Source: Azospirillum baldaniorum (GTDB taxonomy: Bacteria > Pseudomonadota > Alphaproteobacteria > Azospirillales > Azospirillaceae). Taken from it: DNA of 64,000 nucleotides. Below are positions 19,912-28,889 of the stretch, piece by piece; position 1 is the first letter of the stretch; each line of letters starts with the position of its first letter. The stretch lies in assembly GCF_003119195.2 (NCBI RefSeq), contig NZ_CP022253.1, positions 1,676,001 to 1,740,000 of the forward strand, written 5' to 3'. Both the position numbers and the translations under genes were made by a program. The notes beneath the pieces were generated by a model that searched no databases, was not told the origin of the DNA, and was given only the letters and a program-made list of their open reading frames with translations.

Positions 19912-20705
19912 CCGCCGATCTCGATTACCTTGAGAGCCAGAGCATCTACATCCTCCGCGAGGCCTACAACCGCATCGACAAGCTGGCTCTGCTGTGGTCG
20001 ATCGGAAAGGACAGCAACGTCCTGCTCTGGCTCTGCCGCAAGGCGTTCTTCGGGCGCGTGCCGTTCCCGGTCGTCCAGCTCGACACGGCAATGGAGCTGC
20101 AGGAGGTCTACGACTTCCGCGACCGCATCGCCGGGGAGTGGGACCTCGACCTGCGGGTGGAGCAGTGCCCGCCGGAAGCGGACATGGACCAGACCCTGCC
20201 GCCGCTGACCCGCGCTGCCGCCCGCAAGACGGAGGGGCTGAAGAACCTCCTGCGCACCGGCAAGTACCAGGGAATCATGGTCGGCATCCGCCGCGACGAG
20301 CAGGCGACCCGCGCCAAGGAGCGCGTCTTTTCCCCGCGTTCGCTGGAAGGCGACTGGGACGTGAAGGACCAGCCGGCGGAGTTCTGGGACCATTACAAGA
20401 CCCGCTTCGACGAAGGCACCCACGTCCGCATCCACCCGCTGCTGCATTGGACCGAACTGGACATCTGGCGCTATTCCAAGCGCGAGGGGATTCCCATCGT
20501 CCCGCTGTACTTCGCCAAGGACGGCAAGCGCTACCGCTCGCTGGGCGAGAAGAACATCACCTTCCCGGTGGACAGCACCGCCGGCACCATCGACGAGATC
20601 ATCGCCGAACTGGTCGTGACCCGCATTCCGGAGCGCGCCGGCCGCGCCATGGACAACGAAGCCGAGGACAGCTTCGAGCGCCTGCGCAGCTCGGGCTACA
20701 TGTAA
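19908..20705 (+). CDS. cysD: Sulfate adenylyltransferase subunit 2 (NodP-like)
   Basis: The 265-residue catalytic subunit of ATP sulfurylase has the ATP pyrophosphatase fold. It shows SIGKDSNVLLWLCRKAFFG, QLDTAMELQEVYDFRD, GIRRDEQATRAKERVFS and HPLLHWTELDIWRY, and ends in FERLRSSGYM. It makes APS from sulfate and ATP together with CysN. The ATG at 19908 overlaps the cysH stop; homologues in Azospirillum were described as NodP. Confidence 0.97.
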   Translation: MTADLDYLESQSIYILREAYNRIDKLALLWSIGKDSNVLLWLCRKAFFGRVPFPVVQLDTAMELQEVYDFRDRIAGEWDLDLRVEQCPPEADMDQTLPPLTRAAARKTEGLKNLLRTGKYQGIMVGIRRDEQATRAKERVFSPRSLEGDWDVKDQPAEFWDHYKTRFDEGTHVRIHPLLHWTELDIWRYSKREGIPIVPLYFAKDGKRYRSLGEKNITFPVDSTAGTIDEIIAELVVTRIPERAGRAMDNEAEDSFERLRSSGYM

Positions 20706-20723
20706 GAAGCGGGGATTGGGACC

Positions 20724-22598
20724 ATGGACATCCGGAACGAATTGAACGGCCAACTCCGCATCGTCATCGTCGGCCATGTCGACCACGGCAAGTCGACGCT
20801 GATCGGGCGCCTGCTGAACGACACCGGCAGCCTGCCCGACGGCAAGGTGGAGCAGGTCCACGAAATGAGCCGCAAGCGCGGCATGCCCTTCGAATGGGCC
20901 TTCGTGATGGACGCACTCCAGGCCGAGCGCGACCAGGGCATCACCATCGACACCACGCAGATCCACTTCAAGACGGAGCAGCGCCCCTACGTCATCATCG
21001 ACGCGCCGGGCCACACCGAGTTCCTGAAGAACATGGTGACCGGCGCCTCGCAGGCCGACGCCGCCCTGCTGGTGATCGACGCCGCCGAGGGTGCCTTGGA
21101 GCAGTCGCGCCGCCACGCCTTCCTGCTGCATCTGCTGGGCGTGCGGCAGGTGGCCGTCGCCGTCAACAAGATGGATCGCGTCGACTTCGACCAGTACCGG
21201 TTCGAGGCGGTGTCGCAGGAGATTCGCGCCTATCTGGCGGAACTCGGCCTGCACACCTCCACGGTGATCCCGATCGCGGCGCGCCACGGCGACAACATCG
21301 TCACCCGCTCCGACAAGGCGCCCTGGTACGACGGCCCGACCGTGGTGGAGGCGCTGGACGCCTTCCGCCCGCAGCAGGCGCCGACCGAACTGCCGCTGCG
21401 CTTCCCGCTCCAGGACGTCTACAAGCCCGACGACCGCCGCATTCTGGCCGGCCGCATCGAGAGCGGGCGCCTGCGCGTCGGCGACACGCTGCGCTTCTCG
21501 CCGACCGGCGCCACCGCCACGGTGGTCAGCATCGAGGGGTGGAACCACAGCCAGCCCATCGTCGCCGCCCAGGCCGGGCAGAGCATCGGCATCACGCTGG
21601 ACAAGCGCATCTTCGCCGAGCGCGGCCACGTCGCACACCATGAGGAGGGGGCGCCGTACGTCACCCACCGGCTGGGCGTCCGCGCCTTCTGGCTGACCTC
21701 GGAGCCGCTGGCGGTCGGCAAGACCTACACGCTGAAGATCACGACGGGCGAGCACCGCGTGACGGTGGAGAGCATCACCGCCGTCATCGACATCGAGGAT
21801 CTGTCGAGCACCCCGGCGAAGGCGGTCCACCGCAACGAGGTGGCCGAGGTCGTCCTGCGCTCCCGCTCGCCGATCGCGGTCGACCTCGCGTCGACGCTGT
21901 CGCGGACCGGGCGCGGCGTGCTGATCGACGGCCACGACGTGGTCGGCGGCTGCATCGTCGTCGAGGTGGACGAGGGTCCCGCCGCGTCGGCCAACACGAC
22001 CGAGGTCTCGCACGCCGTCACGGCGGACGAGCGCAACGCCGCCAACGGTCACAAGGGCGGAGTCCTCTGGCTGACCGGCCTGTCCGGGGCCGGCAAGTCC
22101 ACCCTGGCCATGGCGCTGGAGCGCGCCCTGTTCGACCGCGGCTGGCAGGTCTTCGTTCTGGACGGCGACAATGTGCGCAACGGGCTGAACGCCGGGCTGG
22201 GCTTCTCGGCGGAGGACCGGGCGGAGAACATCCGGCGCGTCGCCGAAACGGCCAAGCTGTTCGCGGACGCCGGCGTTCTGGTCATCGCCTCGCTGATCTC
22301 GCCGCTCCAGGCCGACCGGGCGCGGGCGCGGGCCATCGGCGGCGAACGCTTCCACGAGGTCTATGTGGCCGCCGATCTCGCCACCTGCGAATCGCGCGAC
22401 CCCAAGGGGCTGTACCGCCGGGCGCGCGCCGGGGAGATCCCGGAGTTCACCGGCGTCTCCGCCCCCTACGAGGCCCCGGAGTCGGCGGAGCTGACCATCG
22501 ACACCGGCACGGTCACCCCGGTGGAGGCGCTGGGCGAACTGCTCGACTATGTGGATGGCGCGTTCGGCCGGAACGCCCTGAAGCGCGGCCGGGTATAG
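20724..22598 (+). CDS. cysN: Bifunctional sulfate adenylyltransferase GTPase subunit / APS kinase (CysNC, NodQ-like)
   Basis: The 624-residue fusion has an EF-Tu-like GTPase (residues 15-430) with GHVDHGKST (17-25), DAPGHTEF and NKMD, which drives APS formation with CysD. The C-terminal APS kinase domain (about 440-624) has [10 protein letters not shown] and [17 protein letters not shown], and would make PAPS. Since CysH here is APS-type, PAPS is not needed for cysteine and may feed sulfation of lipids or polysaccharides. A strong terminator follows. Confidence 0.96.
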   Translation: MDIRNELNGQLRIVIVGHVDHGKSTLIGRLLNDTGSLPDGKVEQVHEMSRKRGMPFEWAFVMDALQAERDQGITIDTTQIHFKTEQRPYVIIDAPGHTEFLKNMVTGASQADAALLVIDAAEGALEQSRRHAFLLHLLGVRQVAVAVNKMDRVDFDQYRFEAVSQEIRAYLAELGLHTSTVIPIAARHGDNIVTRSDKAPWYDGPTVVEALDAFRPQQAPTELPLRFPLQDVYKPDDRRILAGRIESGRLRVGDTLRFSPTGATATVVSIEGWNHSQPIVAAQAGQSIGITLDKRIFAERGHVAHHEEGAPYVTHRLGVRAFWLTSEPLAVGKTYTLKITTGEHRVTVESITAVIDIEDLSSTPAKAVHRNEVAEVVLRSRSPIAVDLASTLSRTGRGVLIDGHDVVGGCIVVEVDEGPAASANTTEVSHAVTADERNAANGHKGGVLWLTGLSGAGKSTLAMALERALFDRGWQVFVLDGDNVRNGLNAGLGFSAEDRAENIRRVAETAKLFADAGVLVIASLISPLQADRARARAIGGERFHEVYVAADLATCESRDPKGLYRRARAGEIPEFTGVSAPYEAPESAELTIDTGTVTPVEALGELLDYVDGAFGRNALKRGRV

Positions 22599-22620
22599 CG
22601 GCTTCGCCCATCCGTTCTGG

Positions 22621-22656
22621 AAAAAGCCCCTTCGCGTCGCCGCGGAGGGGCTTTTT
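22621..22656 (+). terminator. Intrinsic terminator after cysNC
   Basis: The stem AAAAAGCCCC / GGGGCTTTTT is extended inward by TTCGCG/CGCGGA and ends in a T run. It closes the cysH-cysD-cysNC operon 22 bases after the stop. Confidence 0.9.
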
Positions 22657-22667
22657 CTATAGTGGTT

Positions 22668-22767
22668 CAGATTTCACATCCCGAAACGTATTATGTGAAA
22701 TCCGGCATTTCATCATTCGCGAATGTGCAATTCGCTCTTCCTTCCGATAGGAGATGTGCTAAATAGG
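22668..22767 (+). promoter_or_regulatory. ssuA-like promoter region with inverted repeat and words shared with cysH promoter
   Basis: A perfect 10-base inverted repeat GATTTCACAT (22670-22679) / ATGTGAAATC (22693-22702) has a 13-base spacer. The word CAGATTTCACA (22668-22678) and AATGTGCAATTC (22722-22733) both occur in the cysG/cysH gap. TAAATAGG at 22760-22767, preceded by TGC, could be an extended -10. Confidence 0.5.
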
Positions 22768-22794
22768 CGGGCAATTTTCTGCGAGGATGGAACC

Positions 22795-23826
22795 ATGACC
22801 GCCCTGACCCGACGCTCCGCAATGCTGGCCGTGGCCGCCGTCGCCTCCTTGGCCGCCCTCACGCCCGGTGCGGCCCGCGCAGCCGATCCGGTGAAGCTGG
22901 AGGTCGGCTACATCCCCATCCTCGCCGCCGCTCCGCTGTTCATCCTGGAAGGGGAAGGCTGGGCGCGCGAGGCGGGCATCGACCTGAAGCTGACCAAGTT
23001 CGAATCCGGCCCGCACGCGATCCAGGCGATGGCCGCCGGCAAGATCGACCTGCTCTACGCCGGCGTCGCCCCGGTCCTGGTCGCCCGCTCGAAGGGCGCG
23101 GACGTGTCGGTGATCGCCAACTCGGCGGTCGAGGAGATGGTCGTCGCCAGCCGCGGCGAGTTCGCCAAGGCGCTGGGCGGCAAGGCCACCGCGGAGTCCA
23201 TCGCGAAGTTCGTCGCCGACGGCGGCCGCAAGGTCAAGATCGGCACGCAGCCGCCGGGCTCGGTCCCGGACACGGTGCTGCGCCACTGGCTGTTCAAGGT
23301 GGTGAAGGCCGACCCGGCGAACGTGGAGATCATCTCCATGGGCATCGAGAAGACCCAGCAGGCCCTGCTCGCCGGCGCCCTCGACGCCGCCACCATTCGT
23401 GAGCCGACGGTGACCGTGACCCAGAAGGTCGATCCGAACGTCGGCCTGCTCGCCACCGGCGCGGAGATGTTCCCGAACCAGCCCGGCACCGTCATCGCGG
23501 TCCGCGGCCCGGTCGCCAAGGAGCATGGCGAGGCGCTGACCCGCCTGCTCAAGGCGCACATCCGCGCCGTGGACCTGATCGCCAAGGACCCGGCCCGCTC
23601 CGCCAAGGTCGCCAACGAGTATCTCGGCAAGGGCCTGATGGAGCCGGCCACGCTGGAGGCCGCCTTCCGCTCGCCGGGGTCCAAGTTCGTCGCTGACCCG
23701 CACGGCGTGGTCCCGGCGGTCGAGCAGATGATGGCCTACGCCAAGGAGATCGGCTCCGCCGAAGGCACCGTCCCGGTGGCGGAGGCGTTCGACTTCCGCT
23801 TCTACGACGCGGCCGCCGCGAAGTAA
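22795..23826 (+). CDS. ABC transporter periplasmic binding protein, SsuA/TauA/NrtA-like
   Basis: The 343-residue protein has a Sec signal peptide (arginine-rich start, hydrophobic core, GAARA cleavage region about residue 28). The mature part is a two-lobed binding protein: LEVGYIPILAAAPLFILEGEGW, AMAAGKIDLLYAGVAPVLVARSKGADVSV, IGTQPPGSVPDTVL and ALDAATIREPTVTV. The family binds sulfonates, taurine or nitrate. Position after the sulfate operon and shared promoter words favour a sulfonate-type ligand. It begins a three-gene importer operon. Confidence 0.9.
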   Translation: MTALTRRSAMLAVAAVASLAALTPGAARAADPVKLEVGYIPILAAAPLFILEGEGWAREAGIDLKLTKFESGPHAIQAMAAGKIDLLYAGVAPVLVARSKGADVSVIANSAVEEMVVASRGEFAKALGGKATAESIAKFVADGGRKVKIGTQPPGSVPDTVLRHWLFKVVKADPANVEIISMGIEKTQQALLAGALDAATIREPTVTVTQKVDPNVGLLATGAEMFPNQPGTVIAVRGPVAKEHGEALTRLLKAHIRAVDLIAKDPARSAKVANEYLGKGLMEPATLEAAFRSPGSKFVADPHGVVPAVEQMMAYAKEIGSAEGTVPVAEAFDFRFYDAAAAK

Positions 23827-23831
23827 GCGCG

Positions 23832-24596
23832 ATGCGTCAGCCGCTGAAGCTTCACAGCTCCATCGCCCTGTCGGCGCTCGGCGTCGGCGCTTTCCTGCTC
23901 GCCTGGGAAGCGCTGGCGCGCAGCGGCATCGTGCCTTCCGGCCTGCTGCCGTCGCCCAGCGCCGTGCCCGGCGCCTTCCTGGCGGAGTTCCGGTCCGGCA
24001 CTTGGCAGGCGATGGTCTTCGCCAGTCTGTCGCACTACCTGTCGGGGCTGGCGCTCGGCACCGTCCTGGGCATCACCTTCGGCACCGCGGCGGCGACCTG
24101 GGGCATCTGGGATGCCTTCCAAGCCTGGGTGGTGCGCATGCTGCGCCCCATCCCGTCCATCGCCTGGATTCCCTTCGCCATCATCTGGTTCGGCGTCAGC
24201 AAGTCGGCGGCGACCTTCCTGATCGCGCTGACGGTCTTCTGGATCAACTACTACGCCACCTACAGCGCGGTGCGCGGGGTGGACAAGGACCTGATCGAAC
24301 TCGGCCACGCCTTCGGGCAGGGCGGGCTGATCCCGCGCCTGTTCAAGATCGTCCTGCCCGGCGCACTGCCGGGCATCCTGGCCGGCGTGCGCGCCGGGCT
24401 GGGGCAGGGCTGGATGACGGTGGTGGCGGCGGAGCTGTTCGGCATCTCCGGCCTGGGCGCGCGCATGTCCGACGCCTCCGGCCTGCTCGCCACGCACATC
24501 GTCGTGCTCTACATGGTCACCATCGCGGCGCTCTACGGCGTGTGCGACTTCCTGTTCATGCAGGTTCAGCAGCGGGTGCTCGCATGGCAAAAGTAA
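23832..24596 (+). CDS. ABC transporter permease, SsuC/TauC-like
   Basis: The 254-residue inner-membrane protein has about six helices and the permease signature near residues 160-205 (ELGHAFGQGGLIPRLFKIVLPGALPG and VVAAELFGISGLG). It begins 5 bases after the binding-protein stop and overlaps the ATPase gene by 13 bases, so it is the channel of the same importer. Confidence 0.92.
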   Translation: MRQPLKLHSSIALSALGVGAFLLAWEALARSGIVPSGLLPSPSAVPGAFLAEFRSGTWQAMVFASLSHYLSGLALGTVLGITFGTAAATWGIWDAFQAWVVRMLRPIPSIAWIPFAIIWFGVSKSAATFLIALTVFWINYYATYSAVRGVDKDLIELGHAFGQGGLIPRLFKIVLPGALPGILAGVRAGLGQGWMTVVAAELFGISGLGARMSDASGLLATHIVVLYMVTIAALYGVCDFLFMQVQQRVLAWQK

Positions 24597-25336
24597 ACGG
24601 CTCCGCTGTGATCGATTTGAAGGGCGTCGCCATCGGCTACGGCGCCGAGGCCCCGCCGGTCCTGGTGGACGTCGACCTGTCCATCGAGCGCGGCAGCTTC
24701 GTCGCCATCGTCGGGCCGTCCGGCGTCGGCAAGTCGACCCTGCTGCGCGTCGTTGCCGGGCTGCACACGGCGCGCGCCGGTGCCGTGACCATTCACGAGA
24801 CGAAGAAGCCGGGCCACCGTCCGGTCAGCCTCGTCTTCCAGGACGCCCGCCTGCTGCCCTGGCGGCGGGTCGCCAAGAACGTCCGCTTCGGCCTGGAGGG
24901 GCTGCCGATCTCCACCGCCGAGCGGGAGGAGCGGGTGGCCGCCGCGCTGCGCCTCGTCCGGCTGGACGATTACGGCCGGCGCTGGCCCTACGAGCTGTCG
25001 GGCGGCCAGCGCCAGCGCGTCGGCATCGCCCGCGCCCTGGCCGTCGATCCCGACATCCTGCTGATGGACGAGCCGTTTGGCGCGCTCGACGCCATCACGC
25101 GGCACGGCCTTCAGGACGAACTGCTGCGCATCCACCGCGAGACCGGCAAGACCGTGCTGTTCGTCACGCACGACCTGGAGGAGGCGGTGCATCTCGCCGA
25201 CCGCATCATCGTGCTGGGCGGCAGCCCGGCGCGCATCGTCCAGGATGTCCGCAACGAGCCGGGCCGCGACAGCGGCGGTTTCCGCGAGCAGGTGGAGCAG
25301 CTGCGGTCGGGGATCGCGGACAATTACAGCATTTGA
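24584..25336 (+). CDS. ABC transporter ATP-binding protein, SsuB/TauB-like
   Basis: The 250-residue ATPase has Walker A GPSGVGKST, Q-loop VFQDARLLPWRRV, signature LSGGQRQRVGIARAL, Walker B ILLMDEPFGALDA and switch His in VTHDLEEA. The LLPW sequence after the Q-loop is typical of the nitrate/sulfonate/taurine class. The ATG at 24584 lies inside the end of the permease gene. It completes the importer operon. Confidence 0.94.
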   Translation: MAKVNGSAVIDLKGVAIGYGAEAPPVLVDVDLSIERGSFVAIVGPSGVGKSTLLRVVAGLHTARAGAVTIHETKKPGHRPVSLVFQDARLLPWRRVAKNVRFGLEGLPISTAEREERVAAALRLVRLDDYGRRWPYELSGGQRQRVGIARALAVDPDILLMDEPFGALDAITRHGLQDELLRIHRETGKTVLFVTHDLEEAVHLADRIIVLGGSPARIVQDVRNEPGRDSGGFREQVEQLRSGIADNYSI

Positions 25337-25354
25337 GGGTAGGGGGGTCGTGTA

Positions 25355-25440
25355 GGGCCCCCCTCCCGACCTCCCCCCGCTCCGCAGGGGGAGGAGAAAA
25401 GCCCTCCCTTGCGAAGCGGGGGAGGGTTGGGTGGGGGCCC
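25355..25440. repeat. Intergenic palindromic repeat element between convergent genes
   Basis: This GC-extreme 86-base element is an imperfect long inverted repeat: it begins GGGCCCCCCTCCCGACCTCC and ends GGAGGGTTGGGTGGGGGCCC, with an inner CCTCCCTTGCGAAGCGGGGG hairpin. Such CCTCCCC-type palindromes recur between genes in Azospirillum and related genomes. Here it can end transcription from both sides. Confidence 0.65.
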
Positions 25441-25459
25441 GACGCGACCACTGAAGCTC

Positions 25460-25744
25460 CTACGGCGCCACCCGCCGCACGTCCCGTGCCGTCAGATGGA
25501 CGTTCGCATCCGGGTCCAGCTTGCGGTCCATGATGCGGGCTTCCACCGCCTTGTCGAAGACCGGGCGGTTCAGGCAGACATACTGAAGCGCCTCGTCCGG
25601 CTTCGGCAGATGGCCGGCGAGGGTTTGCAAAGCGCGGCGCGGGACGAAGACCCGCCCGTGATACTCCCCGACCTCCACCGCGAACTCCACGGCGTCGGCT
25701 TCCTCGTTCCAGGACGGGTCGTCGGGGAACATGAACAGCGGCAT
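25460..25744 (-). CDS. DUF1488-like small protein
   Basis: The 94-residue product begins MPLFMFPDDPSWNEEADAV, has VEVGEYHGRVFVPRRALQTLAG in the middle and ends FDKAVEARIMDRKLDP with VHLTARDVRRVAP. The pattern of an N-terminal FP-D motif, a strand-turn region with RAL, a helical FD-x-R segment and a C-terminal LTA-D motif resembles DUF1488. The function is unknown. A GTG one codon upstream is an alternative start. It follows the DUF6134-like gene on the same strand. Confidence 0.6.
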   Translation of the reverse strand: MPLFMFPDDPSWNEEADAVEFAVEVGEYHGRVFVPRRALQTLAGHLPKPDEALQYVCLNRPVFDKAVEARIMDRKLDPDANVHLTARDVRRVAP

Positions 25745-25767
25745 CACACCCTCACGCAGAACACATC

Positions 25768-26400
25768 TCAGTCCAGGATGTAGGTAACATCGTAGCCGCT
25801 GCGCTTGAAGCGGGTCTTCAGCAGGGTGCCCTGCGCGTCGAACCACAGGTCGCGCTCCACGTCGCCGGAAATGCGGTGATGCTGCGCCGGCACCGCGCGC
25901 CCGCCGACGGTCAGCGTCTCGGTGCCGACGAGGTCGGTGCGCACGCTGTAAGGCTTGCCGTCGATGACCGACAGCAGGGTGGGGCGCTTCAGCACCTCCG
26001 GGGTCCACAGCGTCAGGGGCAGGGCGTCGGCGCCGGTTTCGCCCGTCTTGCCATCCACCGTGACGGAGTAACCGCCGCCGGTCCGCAACATGCGGATGGT
26101 GTGGGGCGTGCCGTCGTCGTCGGTCTGGGCACTCATGGATTCGAGCGTCCGGCCCTTCCAGACCTCTTCCCGCTTGTGATCGTAGCGGAAGTTGATGAAC
26201 AGCACCTTCACCCGCGTCGAGGCGGTGACGGCGACCTTGGTCACCTCGCCCTGGGGCTCCAGCCGGACGGTTTCGCTGCCCACCGGATCGTCGCCCATCA
26301 GGATCCGGTAAGTCAGCGTGCGCGGCTCGGCGGCGTGGGCCGCGGTCGCGGAGAGCAGCAGGCCGGCGGCCGCCAGCGCCGCGCGCAGGGCGTGCGTCAT
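25768..26400 (-). CDS. Exported DUF6134/DUF3108-like protein
   Basis: The 210-residue protein has a cleavable signal peptide (hydrophobic core about 5-20, AHAAE cleavage region). The mature part is almost entirely beta-strand: RTLTYRILMGDDPVGSETV, KVLFINFRYDHKREEVWKG and DLWFDAQGTLLKTRFKRSGYDVTYILD. This resembles the large periplasmic beta proteins of DUF3108/DUF6134. No catalytic residues are recognisable. Confidence 0.7.
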   Translation of the reverse strand: MTHALRAALAAAGLLLSATAAHAAEPRTLTYRILMGDDPVGSETVRLEPQGEVTKVAVTASTRVKVLFINFRYDHKREEVWKGRTLESMSAQTDDDGTPHTIRMLRTGGGYSVTVDGKTGETGADALPLTLWTPEVLKRPTLLSVIDGKPYSVRTDLVGTETLTVGGRAVPAQHHRISGDVERDLWFDAQGTLLKTRFKRSGYDVTYILD

Positions 26401-26492
26401 GGATGTTCCCTCCCTGTGTTCGCCCTTTGTGGTCGTTGTGCGGCGGCGGCTTATGGTGCCGCCGTCCGGTTCCGTCGCCCGGTCGCAGGCGC

Positions 26493-26801
26493 TCAGTCGT
26501 CGAGAAGCTGCGCCAGTTTCATGGCGACGCCCATCGAGCCGTCCACCTTCAGCTTGCCCATGGTGAAGGCCAGCATCGGGTTCAGCCGCCCGTCCATCAG
26601 CTTCTTCAGGTTCTCGGCGGAGATGCGGATGGTGCAGTCGGGATCGGCGTCCCCGGCATCCTCCCGCGCGATGGCGACGGGCGTCTCGCGGGCGTTGACC
26701 CGCACCGCCTCGCCGTCCTCCAGCGCGAAGCGGACGTCGGCCTTCAGGCTGCGGAAGCTGGTGGAGCGGGACTGGAGTTCGCGCAGGATGTCCTCAACCA
26801 T
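26493..26801 (-). CDS. SCP2 sterol/lipid-transfer domain protein
   Basis: The 102-residue protein is a stand-alone SCP2 domain, a small hydrophobic-pocket fold that binds acyl-CoA or lipids. Signs are VRFALEDGEAV, DCTIRISAENLKKLMDGRLNPMLAFTMGKLKVDGSMGVAMKL. Its start lies 55 bases from a LiuR-like operator and it is divergent from fadD, which supports a role in fatty-acid handling. Confidence 0.88.
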   Translation of the reverse strand: MVEDILRELQSRSTSFRSLKADVRFALEDGEAVRVNARETPVAIAREDAGDADPDCTIRISAENLKKLMDGRLNPMLAFTMGKLKVDGSMGVAMKLAQLLDD

Positions 26802-26856
26802 GGATCAGTCTCTCTCCCCTGGATTCGTGTTCATCGGATCTTGACAGTAGGTAGAG

Positions 26857-26872
26857 TTTACGTTTACGTCAA
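26857..26872 (+). promoter_or_regulatory. LiuR-like operator in the SCP2/fadD divergent region
   Basis: TTTACGTTTACGTCAA (reverse complement TTGACGTAAACGTAAA) closely matches the binding word I recall for LiuR-type MerR regulators of branched-chain and fatty-acid catabolism. It lies just after a TTGACA at 26841-26846. A LiuR-like gene is two genes away at 28890. Confidence 0.6.
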
Positions 26873-27035
26873 CGTCATAACCAAAAGGTTTTCGGCGCCA
26901 CAACGATCCGGGAACCATCAAATCAATCGAGGGGAGTGAAACCATGCCGACCGCCGCCGCGCCCGGAATCCCATCGCCCCGCACCGCCTTCCGCCGTCGT
27001 TTGTCCTGACCGCTGCGCAGCCGGGAGGATCGGAG

Positions 27036-28754
27036 ATGACCGAGAATCTTGCGCGCCGGGGCGGCATCGGGGACGACAGGCCGGCCCATCCCTGGCTGGT
27101 GCATTACCCCGAAGGCATCGCCTGGGACCAGCCGATCCCCGTGATGCCGCTGGCCGAGCTGTTCGAGGAGGCCGCCCGCCGCTACGCCGACCGTCCCTGC
27201 CTGGACTTCCTGGGCCGCCGCTACCGCTACGCGGAGGTGCTGGGGCTGGTGAACCGGGCGGCCAAGGGCTTCGCGACGATGGGCGTGAAGCCGGGTGTGC
27301 GGGTGGGGCTGTGCCTGCCGAACACGCCGACCTACGTGATCGCCTATTTCGCGATTCTGAAGGCCGGCGGCACGGTGGTGAACTACAACCCACTCTATGT
27401 CGAGCGGGAGTTGGAGCACCAGATCGAGGATTCCGGGACCGAGATCATGGTCACGCTCGATCTGAAGCAGATTCATCCGCGCATCGAGGCGATGCTGGAC
27501 CGCACGCGGCTGAAGACGGTGGTCGTCTGCCGCATGGCCTCCATCCTGTCCCCAGTGAAGAGCGTGCTGTTCCGTGTGTTGAAGCGCAGCGAGCTGGCCA
27601 GCATCCCGCAGGACGGGCGGCATGTGGATTTCGACGCGCTGCTCGCCAACGACGGCGTGATGCCGCCGGTGCGGCTGGACCCGCGGCGCGACGTGGCGGT
27701 GCTGCAATACACCGGCGGGACCACCGGCGTGCCCAAGGGGGCGATGCTGACCCATGCCAACCTCGTGGCCAACGCCCGGCAGGTGCAGGCCTGGTTCCCC
27801 GGCATGGCGCTGGGGAAGGAGCGGATGCTCGCCGTCCTGCCCTTCTTCCACGTCTTCGCCATGACGGTGATCCTGAACATGGGGCTGGCGGCGGGGGCGG
27901 AGCTGGTCATGCTGCCGCGCTTCGACACGCTGCAGGTCCTGAAGACCATCGCGCGGCGCAAGCCCACGCTGCTGCCTGGCGTGCCGACCATGTACAAGGC
28001 GCTGCTGAGCCATCCCGACGTGGCGCGCCATCCGATGCGGTCGATCCGCTATTGCATCTCCGGCGGGGCGCCGCTGCCGATGGAGCTGAAGCGCCGGTTC
28101 GAGGAGGCCACCGGCTGCGTGCTGGTCGAGGGCTATGGTCTCAGCGAGGCGTCGCCGGTCTGCGCCTGCAACCCGCTGACCGGGGTGAACAAGGAGGGCT
28201 CCATCGGCCTGCCTCTGCCCGGCATCATGGTGCAGATCCGCGCGCTGGACGATCCCGACCGCGTGTTGCCGCCCGGCGAGAAGGGGCAGGTCGTGCTGTC
28301 CGGCCCCAACGTCATGGCCGGCTATTGGAACAAGGACGAGGAGAGCCGGCGCACGATCGTCGGCGGCTGGCTGTTCACCGGCGACGTCGGGGTGATGGAC
28401 GAGGACGGCTACGTCTTCCTGCTCGACCGGCTCAAGGACCTGATCCTCTGCGGCGGCTACAACGTCTATCCGCGCGTGATCGAGGAGGCCATCTACCATC
28501 ACCCGGACGTGGTCGCCGTCTGCGTCATCGGCGTCCCCGACGACTACCGCGGCCAGAGTCCGAAGGCCTTCGTGCAGCTCAAGCCCGACGCCAGTCTGAC
28601 CGCGGAACGGCTCAAGGATTTCCTGCGCGACAAGATCTCGCGGATCGAGATGCCGAAGCTGATCGAATTCCGCGCCGAGCTGCCCAAGACGGCGGTCGGC
28701 AAGCTGTCCAAGAAGGAGCTGATTGCCGAAAGCTTGCAAAAGCCGGAGGGGTGA
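27036..28754 (+). CDS. fadD: Long-chain fatty acid-CoA ligase
   Basis: The 572-residue AMP-forming acyl-CoA synthetase has the P-loop-like YTGGTTGVPKGAMLTH (A3), the VEGYGLSEASPV (A5) motif, GWLFTGDVGVMDEDGYVFLLDRLKDLI (A7-A8) and the C-terminal catalytic lysine region KTAVGKLSKKEL. It activates fatty acids for beta-oxidation or lipid synthesis. The ATG at 27036 follows a GGAG four bases upstream. Context with SCP2, a LiuR-like regulator and a thioesterase supports a fatty-acid operon. Confidence 0.93.
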   Translation: MTENLARRGGIGDDRPAHPWLVHYPEGIAWDQPIPVMPLAELFEEAARRYADRPCLDFLGRRYRYAEVLGLVNRAAKGFATMGVKPGVRVGLCLPNTPTYVIAYFAILKAGGTVVNYNPLYVERELEHQIEDSGTEIMVTLDLKQIHPRIEAMLDRTRLKTVVVCRMASILSPVKSVLFRVLKRSELASIPQDGRHVDFDALLANDGVMPPVRLDPRRDVAVLQYTGGTTGVPKGAMLTHANLVANARQVQAWFPGMALGKERMLAVLPFFHVFAMTVILNMGLAAGAELVMLPRFDTLQVLKTIARRKPTLLPGVPTMYKALLSHPDVARHPMRSIRYCISGGAPLPMELKRRFEEATGCVLVEGYGLSEASPVCACNPLTGVNKEGSIGLPLPGIMVQIRALDDPDRVLPPGEKGQVVLSGPNVMAGYWNKDEESRRTIVGGWLFTGDVGVMDEDGYVFLLDRLKDLILCGGYNVYPRVIEEAIYHHPDVVAVCVIGVPDDYRGQSPKAFVQLKPDASLTAERLKDFLRDKISRIEMPKLIEFRAELPKTAVGKLSKKELIAESLQKPEG

Positions 28755-28889
28755 CCGGAGAAAAGCGCGTGGCTTTGTCACGCCGTGGTGTGTGTGGTAG
28801 GAACGGAGACGCCGTCCGGCGGCGTGGAGCGAGCGGCCTTCGTTCCTCACGCCGCCGCGGCGCGACGTGACGGAAGGCGTGCCCCCACC

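Noticed and set aside
19878..22355. An 825-codon minus-strand open frame opposite cysD and cysNC
   Set aside because: Same artefact; cysD and cysNC motifs are complete on the plus strand.
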